A stretch of 64,000 nt of DNA. Source: Rhodococcus sp. Leaf247. Lineage in GTDB: Bacteria; Actinomycetota; Actinomycetes; Mycobacteriales; Mycobacteriaceae. Positions 54,380 through 64,000 of this stretch are shown in pieces. Location: positions 72,405 through 136,404 of the forward strand of contig NZ_LMRP01000004.1 in assembly GCF_001426185.1 (NCBI RefSeq), written 5' to 3'. A program made the position numbers and the translations under genes. The stretch's first letter is position 1, and the number at the start of each line of letters is the position of its first letter. Below the pieces are notes generated by a model. The model did no database searches. It was not told the origin of the DNA and was given only the letters and a program-made list of their open reading frames with translations.

Positions 54380-55981
54380 TCAGATCAGCCAGGCCGCGGC
54401 GTCGGCAGGGAGCATCCCGTCCTCCAGTGGTGTGCTCGCGAGGAGGAGTTCACCCGGGGGCAGTGCGATGGGTGCGTCCGTCGTGTTCAGCGCGCAGATC
54501 ACCCCGCCGCGGCGTCGGAACGCGAGGCATCCCGGCGGACTGCCGTACCATTCGATGCCGGGCCGAGCGAACTCCGGACGGACGGCGCGGAGGCCCAACG
54601 CGGTGCGGTAGAGGCTGAGCATCGAGTCCACGTCCTCTAGCTGAGCTTCCACCGTCAGCGGCGCCCAGCTCGGCGGCATCGGAAGCCACGTGTCGTCGGA
54701 GGTGGAGAAGCCGAACGGCGGTTCGGTGCCTTCCCAGGGCAGCGGAACTCGGCACGCGTCGCGGCCACGTTCCGTCCCGCCCGACCGCAGCCATGCGGGA
54801 TCCTGCAGTGCGGAGTCGGGGAGGTCGGCGTTGGGCAGACCCAGTTCGGATCCGTTGTAGACGAACACGACTCCAGGCAACGCGAGGAGCACCAGGGCCA
54901 TGGCGCGGGCACGCTTACGTCCGATGTCGCCGTCGCCGTACCGGGTCACCTCGCGGTCGATGTCGTGGTTGGACAAGGTCCACGTCGGCACACCGCCGAC
55001 CCGGTCCACGGCGTCGAGCGAGTTGTCGATCGCGTCGCGTATGGCCGTGGCGTCGAACGGTGCCTCGGCGAGTCGGAAGTTGAATCCCAGGGTCAGCTCG
55101 TCGGGTCGGATGTAGCGGCTGAAGCGCTCGTTGTCCTGGACCCAGACCTCACCGACGGTCATCGCGCCGTCGTACTCGTCGATCACGCGGCGGATCGCAC
55201 GGTGGATCTCGTGGACACCGTCGTCGTCGAAGCGCGGATCGCCGTCTTCGTTGCGCATCAGTTCGTTGACCGAGAGGTCCATGTCCGGCAGGTCCGCCGG
55301 CTTCGACATGCCGTGCGCGACGTCGATGCGGAAGCCGTCGACGCCGCGGTCGAGCCAGAACCGCATCGTCTTCTCGAGGTCGGCGAGGATCTCCGGCTCC
55401 GACCAGTTCAGATCGGGCTGTTCGGGGGCGAAGATGTGGAGGTACCACTGACCCGGCGTGCCGTCGGCCTCTGTGACCCGGTGCCAGGCCGGACCACCGA
55501 AGATGCTCGGCCAGTTGTTCGGGGGCTCCGAACCGTCCTCACCGGTTCCGTCTCGGAAGATGTAGCGGGCGCGCTCCGGACTACCCGGGGCCGCGGCCAG
55601 TGCAGCCTGGAACCACTCGTGCCGGTCGCTGGTGTGGTTGGGCACCAGGTCCATCGTCACCTTCATGCCGCGGCCGTGGGCCTCGGTGATCAGTGCATCC
55701 ATGGTCTCGAGCGAACCGAACAGCGGATCGATGTCCCGAGCGTCGGATACGTCGTAACCGTGGTCGACCATGGGGGACCGCATGACCGGGCTCAACCACA
55801 GAGCGTCGACGCCGACGAGCTCGAGATAGCCCAGCTTGTCGCGCACACCGCCGAGATCTCCGATGCCGTCACCGTCCGAGTCGGCGAAGGACCGCGGATA
55901 GATCTGATAGAACACGGCGTCGGACCACCAGGGGGAGTCGTTCGATGAGCTCTGCAGGCCGGTGTCCGTCGTGTTGCTCAC
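54380..55981 (-). CDS. aglA: Alpha-glucosidase, GH13 (AglA, Rv2471-like)
   Basis: About 533 residues. Conserved GH13 regions are DLVPNHTSDRHEWF (I), GFRIDVAHGM with nucleophile Asp (II), GEVWVQDNERF with acid Glu (III) and WTLSNHDIDR (IV), plus YQIYPRSFADSDGDGIGDL near the N-terminus. It hydrolyses terminal alpha-1,4 (or 1,6) glucosides such as maltose or isomaltose. GTG 55981 (VSNTTDTGLQ) is used; an extension to 56092 is possible but unlike the family. It is convergent with the Rv2474c-like gene, 1 bp apart. Confidence 0.9.
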   Translation of the reverse strand: MSNTTDTGLQSSSNDSPWWSDAVFYQIYPRSFADSDGDGIGDLGGVRDKLGYLELVGVDALWLSPVMRSPMVDHGYDVSDARDIDPLFGSLETMDALITEAHGRGMKVTMDLVPNHTSDRHEWFQAALAAAPGSPERARYIFRDGTGEDGSEPPNNWPSIFGGPAWHRVTEADGTPGQWYLHIFAPEQPDLNWSEPEILADLEKTMRFWLDRGVDGFRIDVAHGMSKPADLPDMDLSVNELMRNEDGDPRFDDDGVHEIHRAIRRVIDEYDGAMTVGEVWVQDNERFSRYIRPDELTLGFNFRLAEAPFDATAIRDAIDNSLDAVDRVGGVPTWTLSNHDIDREVTRYGDGDIGRKRARAMALVLLALPGVVFVYNGSELGLPNADLPDSALQDPAWLRSGGTERGRDACRVPLPWEGTEPPFGFSTSDDTWLPMPPSWAPLTVEAQLEDVDSMLSLYRTALGLRAVRPEFARPGIEWYGSPPGCLAFRRRGGVICALNTTDAPIALPPGELLLASTPLEDGMLPADAAAWLI

Positions 55982-56173
55982 AAGAGGCAATAGTGCCAAA
56001 CCTCGGACGTGCGTGAGACCTCCGCGGCATGTGACGGTCCTCGCCGCGCTCGGTCGGCCCGTGTCCGGGGTCCTTTCGGAACCGACCGACACGGGGATCG
56101 GTGTGAAAACTACCCAAAGTTTGTTTCATGGGGTATTTTCAGCGGAACTTCAAGCAACGGTAAAGGAAGAACC
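55982..56173. promoter_or_regulatory. Divergent promoter region with TACCC/GGGTA inverted boxes
   Basis: In an AT-rich patch near 56113-56140, TACCC and GGGTA face each other across 16 bases around AAAGTTTGTTTCATG. The GGGTAT resembles a SigF -10 box, but no GTTT lies 15-17 bases before it. It serves the alpha-glucosidase (minus) and cupin (plus) genes. Confidence 0.4.
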
Positions 56174-56605
56174 ATGACGAGTCCCGTGTTCGAGGCTGTT
56201 CGTCTCGACGACGTCGAGCTGGCCCCTGCCCCCATCGACCCGTCATGGATCATCGCCGGCGAGCCCGTCGCCCGCAGCGGTCAGTGGTCCTGCAGCCCCG
56301 ATACGACCACGTCGACCTGGGTGTGGGACTGCACCGCCGGCACCTTCAACTGGTACTTCGAACAGGACGAGACGATTCACGTCATCGAGGGCGAAGTGAT
56401 GGTCAAGTCCGCCGGCAACGAGCCGCGCGTACTCCGCGCCGGCGACGCCGCCCTGTTCTACGCGGGCACCTGGTCGGAGTGGCACGTGCCCGAGTACGTG
56501 CGCAAGCACGCCATCCTCCGTCCACACATCCCGCGCCCGCTGTGGTTCGCCATGCGCGTCAGCCGCAAGCTCCGCGGCAAGTCGCGCGGACCCGTGCTGG
56601 GCTGA
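56174..56605 (+). CDS. Cupin-domain protein (Cupin_3/DUF861 type)
   Basis: 143 residues; GGAAGA lies upstream of the ATG. A single beta-barrel cupin (about 35-105) has GTFNWYFEQDETIHVIEGEV (motif 1, Glu/His) and LRAGDAALFYAGTWSEWHV (motif 2). The form WxxxxDETIHVxEGE is shared with ureidoglycine aminohydrolase-like cupins. Substrate unknown. I know of no counterpart at this place in the Rv2478c-Rv2465c block. Confidence 0.83.
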   Translation: MTSPVFEAVRLDDVELAPAPIDPSWIIAGEPVARSGQWSCSPDTTTSTWVWDCTAGTFNWYFEQDETIHVIEGEVMVKSAGNEPRVLRAGDAALFYAGTWSEWHVPEYVRKHAILRPHIPRPLWFAMRVSRKLRGKSRGPVLG

Positions 56606-56619
56606 CAGGCAGCGACTGC

Positions 56620-57015
56620 CTAGAGCGGCGAATTCACCATGGAGTTCGCCGCCATCTCGATGTACTCGACGAACTGCTGACGGTGACGGTCGTCCATCGT
56701 CTCGGCGTCTATCGACGCGAGAGCGGTATGCATCGCCCGCAGCCAGGCGTCCCGCTCGAAGGGGCCGATGACGAACGGCGCGTGTCGCAGGCGCAGCCGC
56801 GGATGCCCCCGCTCGTCGGAGTAGGTGCGGGGACCACCCCAGTACTGCTCCAGGAACATCCGCATCCGCCGCTCGGCCGGACCGAGGTCTTCCTCGGGGT
56901 ACAGACGCCGCAGGATCTCGTCGCGCTCCACCTCCGCGTAGAAACGAGCAGTCAGTGCGTGGAACGTCTCGGCGCCGCCCACCGCGTCGTAGAAGGTCTC
57001 TGCCGGCTCGGTCAT
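56620..57015 (-). CDS. glbO: Truncated haemoglobin GlbO (group II)
   Basis: 131 residues from ATG 57015. Group II globin features are seen: [40 protein letters not shown] with the conserved Trp-Gly-Gly, and HAPFVIG with proximal His F8. It binds O2 at haem and is linked to respiration and redox protection in mycobacteria (Rv2470). It lies next to the alpha-glucosidase block as in M. tuberculosis. The stop is 14 bp from the convergent cupin gene. Confidence 0.93.
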   Translation of the reverse strand: MTEPAETFYDAVGGAETFHALTARFYAEVERDEILRRLYPEEDLGPAERRMRMFLEQYWGGPRTYSDERGHPRLRLRHAPFVIGPFERDAWLRAMHTALASIDAETMDDRHRQQFVEYIEMAANSMVNSPL

Positions 57016-57065
57016 GACTCCATTGTCCCCTACGCGTCGGGTGTTCTCCGCAGGACGCTGCGTCG

Positions 57066-58001
57066 TCACGAGGTGAGGCTGGCGGTCGGTCCGAACGGCC
57101 GACCGTTGGGGTAGGGCGCGGCGATCTCGGCGTCGTCGAACGCCTCGAGGATCTGGCGATGCAGTCGTCGCTGCACCGCCCACTGACGCCCGGGCCGCAC
57201 CTTGATGGTCAGTCGCAAGGTCACCGTGTCGGAAGTGACCGCGTCGACGCCGAGCATCTGAGGAGCTTCGAGGATGTCCTCGTCGAACTCGCCGCGTGCG
57301 ATGGATTCCTGCGCGGTGCGCTCGGCGACCTCGCACGCGATGTCGATGTTGGCGGTGTGGCTGACCGGGAGGTCGAGAACGGCGACGGCATGGCCCTGGC
57401 TCATGTTGCCGACGCGCAGGACCTCGCCGTTGCGCACGTACCAGAGCGTTCCGGAGATGTCGCGCACCGTGGTGACGCGGAGCCCGACGGTCTCGACCGT
57501 GCCCGACGCCTCCCCGAGATCGACGATGTCGCCGACGCCGTACTGATCCTCGAGCAACATGAAGATGCCCGACAGGAAATCCCGGACCAGGTTCTGGGCG
57601 CCGAAGCCCAGGGCCACGCCGACGATGCCGGCCGAGGCGATGAACGGTGCGACGTTCACACCGACGATGGACAGGGCGGACAGCACGAACCACACCAGGA
57701 TGGCGACCGAAACCGCCGATTTCAGGACGGAACCGATGGTCCGGGCCCGCTGATTACGGCGTTCGTTCAGGATCGTCGACTGCACTCCGGCCGGTGCGCG
57801 CTCGCGCAAAGGTCGGAGCAGGGTGGGTTTGCCGGTACCGGGTCGAGAGGAGAATCGGTCGATCATCCGGTGGAGTGCGAAACGCAGGAACACGGCCAGA
57901 AGCGCGTAACCCACGATCTGAAGTGGTCGTTCGATGAGCCAGTCGCGACCGGTGTCGGAGAGCGAGAGGGCAAGGACGGCGTTCGGGTCGGCGGAATACA
58001 C
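57066..58001 (-). CDS. MscS-family mechanosensitive channel
   Basis: 311 residues: three transmembrane helices (about 28-45, 90-108 and 112-140). The pore helix is [20 protein letters not shown], the beta domain starts at [20 protein letters not shown] and [20 protein letters not shown] follows. It opens on hypo-osmotic shock to release ions. It starts at GTG 58001, 50 bp upstream of glbO on the same strand. Inserted relative to the mycobacterial gene order. Confidence 0.92.
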   Translation of the reverse strand: MYSADPNAVLALSLSDTGRDWLIERPLQIVGYALLAVFLRFALHRMIDRFSSRPGTGKPTLLRPLRERAPAGVQSTILNERRNQRARTIGSVLKSAVSVAILVWFVLSALSIVGVNVAPFIASAGIVGVALGFGAQNLVRDFLSGIFMLLEDQYGVGDIVDLGEASGTVETVGLRVTTVRDISGTLWYVRNGEVLRVGNMSQGHAVAVLDLPVSHTANIDIACEVAERTAQESIARGEFDEDILEAPQMLGVDAVTSDTVTLRLTIKVRPGRQWAVQRRLHRQILEAFDDAEIAAPYPNGRPFGPTASLTS

Positions 58002-58189
58002 CCGAAAAGTCTACGGATCACACGCATCCTCGCCACCGAGAATTCATCCCGCGTGCCGCTTCCGGACCTCGAATGCGCGTGCGAACTGCACCGATTCGTG
58101 ATGCACTTGTGTTCGTCTTCACGTGTGGCGGTGGCTGTCGCAATCCAGTGACATGTCGCGGTGCACGCAGTGTGCTCACTGGAGGTGGC

Positions 58190-58933
58190 ATGAAGAAGAG
58201 TGGGACTGCCGGTCAGGTTCTGGCCGTGCATCGACAACAGACCGACCACCGGACGGAATACCGACAACGGTCGCCCGTCGACGCCGACACTGTCGACGCG
58301 TCGAGGGCCGGCGACCAACCCGGTGGCGTCGCGCTTCGTGCGGTCACCGATCTCCCACACCCCATCGGCGGTGATCTCGATGACGATCATCTCCACGACG
58401 ATGCCTCCGTGCCCGCCTGGGTCAAGAGACGCGTACTTCTCCTCAACGCCACGTTCGAACCCCTGACCGCGCTGCCCATGCGCCGCGCGGTCGTCCTGCT
58501 CGTCTGCGAGAAAGCCGTCGTGGTCCACGACGACGACGACGGTCCGGTGGTGAGATCGGCGGATCTCGCGCTGCAGGTGCCGTCGGTGATCCGGCTACGC
58601 AACTACGTGCGCGTCCCGTACCGCGCCAGGATCCCGATGACCAGAGCCGCCTTGATGCACCGTGACCGCTTCCGGTGCGCGTACTGCGGGTCCAAGGCCG
58701 AGACCATCGACCACGTCGTCCCTCGAAGCAGAGGCGGCGGACATTCGTGGGAGAACTGCGTGGCGTGCTGCGCGTCCTGCAACCACCGCAAAGCGGACAA
58801 GATGTTGAGCGAACTGGGATGGACCCTGCGCGCGGCACTGGTTCCGCCCAAGGGTCCGCACTGGAGGTTGCTCGCCAGTATCAAGGAACTCGATCCCACG
58901 TGGCTTCCGTACCTGGGTGAGGGTGCGGCGTGA
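58190..58933 (+). CDS. HNH endonuclease (Rv2469c-like)
   Basis: 247 residues from ATG 58190 with GGAGG 5 bases upstream. An N-terminal disordered stretch precedes a conserved part (VLLLNATFEPLTALPMRRAV) and the HNH domain CAYCGSKAETIDHVVPRSRG, then WENCVACCASCNHRKADK, with four zinc cysteines and catalytic His. The family is conserved in actinobacteria; its DNA target is unknown. Position equals Rv2469c. Confidence 0.9.
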   Translation: MKKSGTAGQVLAVHRQQTDHRTEYRQRSPVDADTVDASRAGDQPGGVALRAVTDLPHPIGGDLDDDHLHDDASVPAWVKRRVLLLNATFEPLTALPMRRAVVLLVCEKAVVVHDDDDGPVVRSADLALQVPSVIRLRNYVRVPYRARIPMTRAALMHRDRFRCAYCGSKAETIDHVVPRSRGGGHSWENCVACCASCNHRKADKMLSELGWTLRAALVPPKGPHWRLLASIKELDPTWLPYLGEGAA

Positions 58934-58957
58934 TCGTCGTCCATTAAGGTGTGAGGC

Positions 58958-59233
58958 GTGAGCATCCTCGAAACTGCGCTGATCTTCGGACTGATTCCGC
59001 TCGTCCTGTTCCTCGCGCTCTACGTGTTCGCGAAGATCACGTCCACCGATCCCGCACCGCGTCCCGCGCCCTACCGTCTCGGGCAGACGTGGGACCACGC
59101 GCCGGTGCTGTGGTCGGCGACGGACGAGGTCACGCCGTACACACATCACTCGGGTGCAGCGCACTCGGGTCACGCCGAGCTCACCGCGGGTTCGGCTTCT
59201 CTGATCGGAGGCCGGGCAAGTGGCAAGTGGTGA
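58958..59233 (+). CDS. ctaJ: CtaJ-like small subunit of cytochrome aa3 oxidase
   Basis: 91 residues. One N-terminal transmembrane helix (LETALIFGLIPLVLFLALYV) is followed by a hydrophilic, Pro/His-rich tail with YRLGQTWDHAPVLWSATDE, the stretch I recall for the CtaJ accessory subunit of the mycobacterial III2-IV2 supercomplex (MSMEG_4693 region), which lies at this same place. It overlaps the next gene by 14 bp. Identification is from memory of that family. Confidence 0.65.
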   Translation: MSILETALIFGLIPLVLFLALYVFAKITSTDPAPRPAPYRLGQTWDHAPVLWSATDEVTPYTHHSGAAHSGHAELTAGSASLIGGRASGKW

Positions 59234-59702
59234 CGTCTCGATCCGACGTGTATCGGAAGAGAACCTTCCGGTAGGGCATGTGGTCACCGCCAGCGGGCGT
59301 GTGTCCGGTGTGCATCAGGTGGGCACCGTCAACCCCGACCTGTCGCCGTTCGCCACCGACGAGCTGATCCAGCTCGACGAGGCGCTCATCGAGGCGACCC
59401 GTCGTACCAGGGTTCGGTTCAACGTCCTCGTCGGCGATCTGGGTGCCGATCCCGCTGCCGGCGCCGACGCGGCACTGGTGGCGACGCCGGAGGCGGAGCA
59501 TTCCGTGCTCATCGCGGTCTCGCCCAACCAGCACGCCATCGAGGTGCGCTACGGACGTGGCGTCGCACACAAGGTCGACGATCGCATCGCGCAGCTCGGG
59601 ATCACCGCTGCCACAGGATCTTTCCGCGACGGAGACCTCATCGACGGTCTGGTCGCCGCCGTGCGTGTCATGAGCGCGGCCATCACGGGACCCTCGTCCT
59701 GA
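59220..59702 (+). CDS. DUF5130 protein (Rv2468c-like)
   Basis: 160 residues from GTG 59220. The central and C-terminal part (VRFNVLVGDLGADPAAGAD, SVLIAVSPNQHAIEVRYG, GDLIDGLVAAVRVMSAAI) resembles the TPM-like domain of DUF5130. No signal peptide is visible. Function unknown. It overlaps the ctaJ-like gene and is followed by a strong terminator. Confidence 0.82.
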   Translation: MASGDVSIRRVSEENLPVGHVVTASGRVSGVHQVGTVNPDLSPFATDELIQLDEALIEATRRTRVRFNVLVGDLGADPAAGADAALVATPEAEHSVLIAVSPNQHAIEVRYGRGVAHKVDDRIAQLGITAATGSFRDGDLIDGLVAAVRVMSAAITGPSS

Positions 59703-59727
59703 GGTAACGCTCGACAGTAGAGACGAC

Positions 59728-59768
59728 GCAGGGCCCGCCATCGCGAGATGGCGGGCCCTGCTCTCGTT
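59728..59768. terminator. Strong bidirectional terminator after DUF5130 and pepN
   Basis: GCAGGGCCCGCCATC (59728-59742) pairs perfectly with GATGGCGGGCCCTGC (59747-59761) across the tetraloop GCGA, with TCTCGTT after it on the plus strand. It ends both convergent genes. Confidence 0.85.
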
Positions 59769-59774
59769 ACCGGG

Positions 59775-62360
<2,586 letters not shown>

Positions 62361-62524
62361 GTGCACCCTTCCTGTCGATTTCTCTCGCGACCGCCGAACT
62401 GCGGTCGCCGCTGACTCCATCCCATCATGACGCCGACGGCGACGTGGGGGTAGAACAGGTGTGTCGGGAGCGGGCGGCACGACGCGCGCACCCACCGTGA
62501 CGCATTTTCGACGAAAGGACCGAC

Positions 62525-63136
62525 GTGAGCGATTCCAAGGACGTGGCCGATTTCTGGTTCGACCCCCTCTGCCCGTGGTGCTGGATCACCTCGCGCTGGA
62601 TTCTCGAGGTGGAGAAGGTCCGCGACATCGAGACCAAGTTCCATGTCATGAGCCTGTCCGTCCTCAACGAGGGACGCGATCTCCCCGAGGAGTACGTGGA
62701 GATGATGAAGAAGGCGTGGGGCCCGGTGCGGGTCGCCATCGCCGCGGCGGAGGAGAAGGGCGACGAGATCCTCCCGTCGCTCTACACCGAGATGGGCACG
62801 CGGATCCACAACGAGGGCAACAAGGACTTCACCGACGTCATCGAGAAGTCGTTGGCCGCCCTCGATCTTCCCGCGTCCCTGGCCGACGCCGCTCTCTCCA
62901 CCGATCACGACGCAGCCCTGCGCAAGAGCCACCACGCGGGAATGGACAAGGTGGGCAAGGACGTCGGCACCCCGACGATCCACATCAACGGCGTCGCATT
63001 CTTCGGGCCCGTGCTCTCCCGCATCCCCCGAGGCGAGGAAGCCGGAAAGCTGTGGGACGCATCGGTGATCTTCGCGTCGTACCCGCACTTCTTCGAGCTC
63101 AAGAGGTCCCGCGACGAGGATCCTCAGTTCGACTGA
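62525..63136 (+). CDS. Mycothiol-dependent DsbA-family reductase (Rv2466c-like)
   Basis: 203 residues from GTG. A thioredoxin fold with the active site [15 protein letters not shown] (CPWC) has a helical insert and cis-Pro loop [10 protein letters not shown]. Rv2466c is reduced by mycothiol/mycoredoxin-1 and activates nitro-prodrugs such as TP053. It is divergent from pepN across 165 bp, as in M. tuberculosis. Confidence 0.92.
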   Translation: MSDSKDVADFWFDPLCPWCWITSRWILEVEKVRDIETKFHVMSLSVLNEGRDLPEEYVEMMKKAWGPVRVAIAAAEEKGDEILPSLYTEMGTRIHNEGNKDFTDVIEKSLAALDLPASLADAALSTDHDAALRKSHHAGMDKVGKDVGTPTIHINGVAFFGPVLSRIPRGEEAGKLWDASVIFASYPHFFELKRSRDEDPQFD

Positions 63137-63146
63137 TCCCTCACGC

Positions 63147-63176
63147 CACCCCCGTCGGGACTCCCCGGCGGGGGTG
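63147..63176. terminator. Bidirectional terminator-like hairpin
   Basis: CACCCCCG (63147-63154) pairs with CGGGGGTG (63169-63176) around a GC-rich loop that can pair further. It lies between two convergent genes. Confidence 0.6.
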
Positions 63177-63188
63177 AGTCGTCTCTTC

Positions 63189-63899
63189 TCAGACGACGAT
63201 GCGATCGGGGCGGCCGCCGGCATCGACCGATCCGTCACCGAACACGGTGGCCTCGCCGGTGAGCCAGCGCCGTGCCGACCACGCCGCGGCGACCGCGTCG
63301 AGAACGTCGTCCATCGCCGGGCCGTCGGCCAGTGAGCGCACGCTGTCGAGCAGGTCCACCGTGCCGACGACCGCCGACAGCGCCGCGATGCGCTGGGCGA
63401 CGCCGCGGGCGCGCTTCTTCGACGTGAACGTGACCGTCGGTGCCAGCGCTCGGAACGACGACTCGGGGTGCACTTCGACCACCCGGTTCGGATCGGGTGC
63501 GGCGTCCTCCCACGCGCGGATGTAGGCGGTGAGGAACCACGACTGCTTGCTGATCGCCTTGCCGGTGCGCGCACGGGCGATCACGCACGCCTCTTCCCAC
63601 GACGGCGCATACACCGCGTCACGGACCGGGGTGGGGAAGAGTGACGACCGCGCCGGGCCGAGGAACGTGCGCACCGCTGTCTCGCTCGCGCGGACGCCGG
63701 CGTCGGGAATCGCGAGAGGCATGTCGACGCCGACAGCCGCGCAGTCGGCGGTCAGAGCCAGGACGTCGGACACGGTGTCCACCAGCGTCGTCGACAGGTG
63801 GGTGCCGTCGAGAACGGCCACGACCCAGCGGCCGGCGGCGCCGTCGACACCGGCGACCGGCCCCACCTCGCACGCTGACGTCGAGTCGGGGGAGGGCAC
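63189..63899 (-). CDS. DUF429 family protein (predicted RNase-H-fold nuclease)
   Basis: 236 residues. VAGVDGAAGRWVVAVLDG (first Asp of an RNase-H-like fold) is followed by AAVGVDMPLAIPDAGVR, VHPESSFRAL and AMDDVLDAVAAAWSA (acidic cluster), the conserved blocks of DUF429. A nuclease role is predicted for the family but unproven. It is divergent from rpiB, 16 bp apart, and convergent with the Rv2466c-like gene. Inserted compared with the M. tuberculosis order. Confidence 0.82.
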   Translation of the reverse strand: MPSPDSTSACEVGPVAGVDGAAGRWVVAVLDGTHLSTTLVDTVSDVLALTADCAAVGVDMPLAIPDAGVRASETAVRTFLGPARSSLFPTPVRDAVYAPSWEEACVIARARTGKAISKQSWFLTAYIRAWEDAAPDPNRVVEVHPESSFRALAPTVTFTSKKRARGVAQRIAALSAVVGTVDLLDSVRSLADGPAMDDVLDAVAAAWSARRWLTGEATVFGDGSVDAGGRPDRIVV

Positions 63900-63915
63900 C
63901 TGTCAAACTCTAGCC

Positions 63916-64000
63916 ATGCGCGTATACCTGGGTGCCGATCACGCCGGCTTCGAATTCAAGAATCAGATCATCGACCACCTGCGGGAAACAGGTCACGAGC
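63916..64000 (+). CDS. rpiB: Ribose-5-phosphate isomerase B (5' end only)
   Basis: From ATG 63916 the frame is open to the window edge: MRVYLGADHAGFEFKNQII, then DHLRETGHE, 28 codons. GADHAGFEFK is the N-terminal signature of RpiB/LacAB, which interconverts ribose-5-P and ribulose-5-P. The position after the Rv2466c-like gene equals Rv2465c. Confidence 0.88.
   Translation, partial: MRVYLGADHAGFEFKNQIIDHLRETGHE

Noticed and set aside
56009-56173. Longer N-terminus for the cupin protein
   Set aside because: It would read through the promoter patch and lacks conservation. The ATG at 56174 has a good ribosome site.

Overview
The window is chromosomal DNA of a high-GC mycolic-acid actinomycete, most likely Rhodococcus or a close relative. 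Pointers are a WhiB protein, a DesA3-type desaturase with its own reductase, a GH183-type (DUF4185) arabinanase, an LdtB-like L,D-transpeptidase, the 180-kDa NAD-glutamate dehydrogenase, a mycothiol-linked Rv2466c-type protein and frequent GTG starts with GTGA/ATGA gene overlaps. No insertion sequence, phage gene, CRISPR array or rRNA was seen. Two tRNA genes are present: His(GTG) and Arg(TCT).

Layout. 1-3.7 kb: an inositol-type catabolic operon (IolE-like, IolG-like, second TIM-barrel isomerase) divergent from a LacI regulator, with a 13-bp tandem repeat between them. 3.7-5.1 kb: WhiB protein and an MSMEG_6728-like protein. 5.1-8.9 kb: a two-gene ABC exporter whose nucleotide-binding domains are damaged in complementary ways, then a small membrane protein. 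9-13.2 kb: UsfY, a CDP-alcohol phosphotransferase, a YihY membrane protein and the debranching enzyme GlgX; three promoter regions here carry SigF-like boxes. 13.2-16.7 kb: a molybdate operon (HTH/TOBE protein, ModB, ModC) ending in a double TetR regulator, with no modA. 17.1-20.8 kb: envelope genes (LdtB-like, M23 peptidase, DUF4185/GH183). 21-29 kb: oligoribonuclease, HerA-like ATPase, SDR, FadH-like reductase, UMF1 transporter with a GyrI-like protein, and an alpha/beta hydrolase. 28.9-32.5 kb: a TetR-controlled acyl-CoA desaturase operon. 32.6-41.1 kb: winged-helix protein, LuxR/acyl-CoA synthetase pair, small lipoprotein, DUF1275 protein, XdhC and a CopD-CtaG fusion. 41-45.8 kb: two efflux pumps, each with a divergent repressor and a visible operator.

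45.9-64 kb keeps the gene order of the Mycobacterium tuberculosis Rv2478c-Rv2465c region: SSB, EttA, NAD-GDH, thioesterase, Rv2474c-like, alpha-glucosidase, GlbO, HNH, CtaJ-like, DUF5130, PepN, Rv2466c-like and RpiB. A cupin gene and an MscS channel stand between members of this block, and a DUF429 gene lies near its end.

Functional threads: cell-envelope building and remodelling, carbohydrate use (GlgX, alpha-glucosidase, inositol-like), molybdenum handling (ModBC, XdhC), cytochrome aa3 assembly (CtaG domain, CtaJ) and several local repressor-operator switches. Nothing here is clearly a wholly new system. The most unusual items are the complementary ABC heterodimer, the modA-less mod operon tied to a double-TetR regulator, a cluster of SigF-like promoters, and an orphan terminator-like hairpin.
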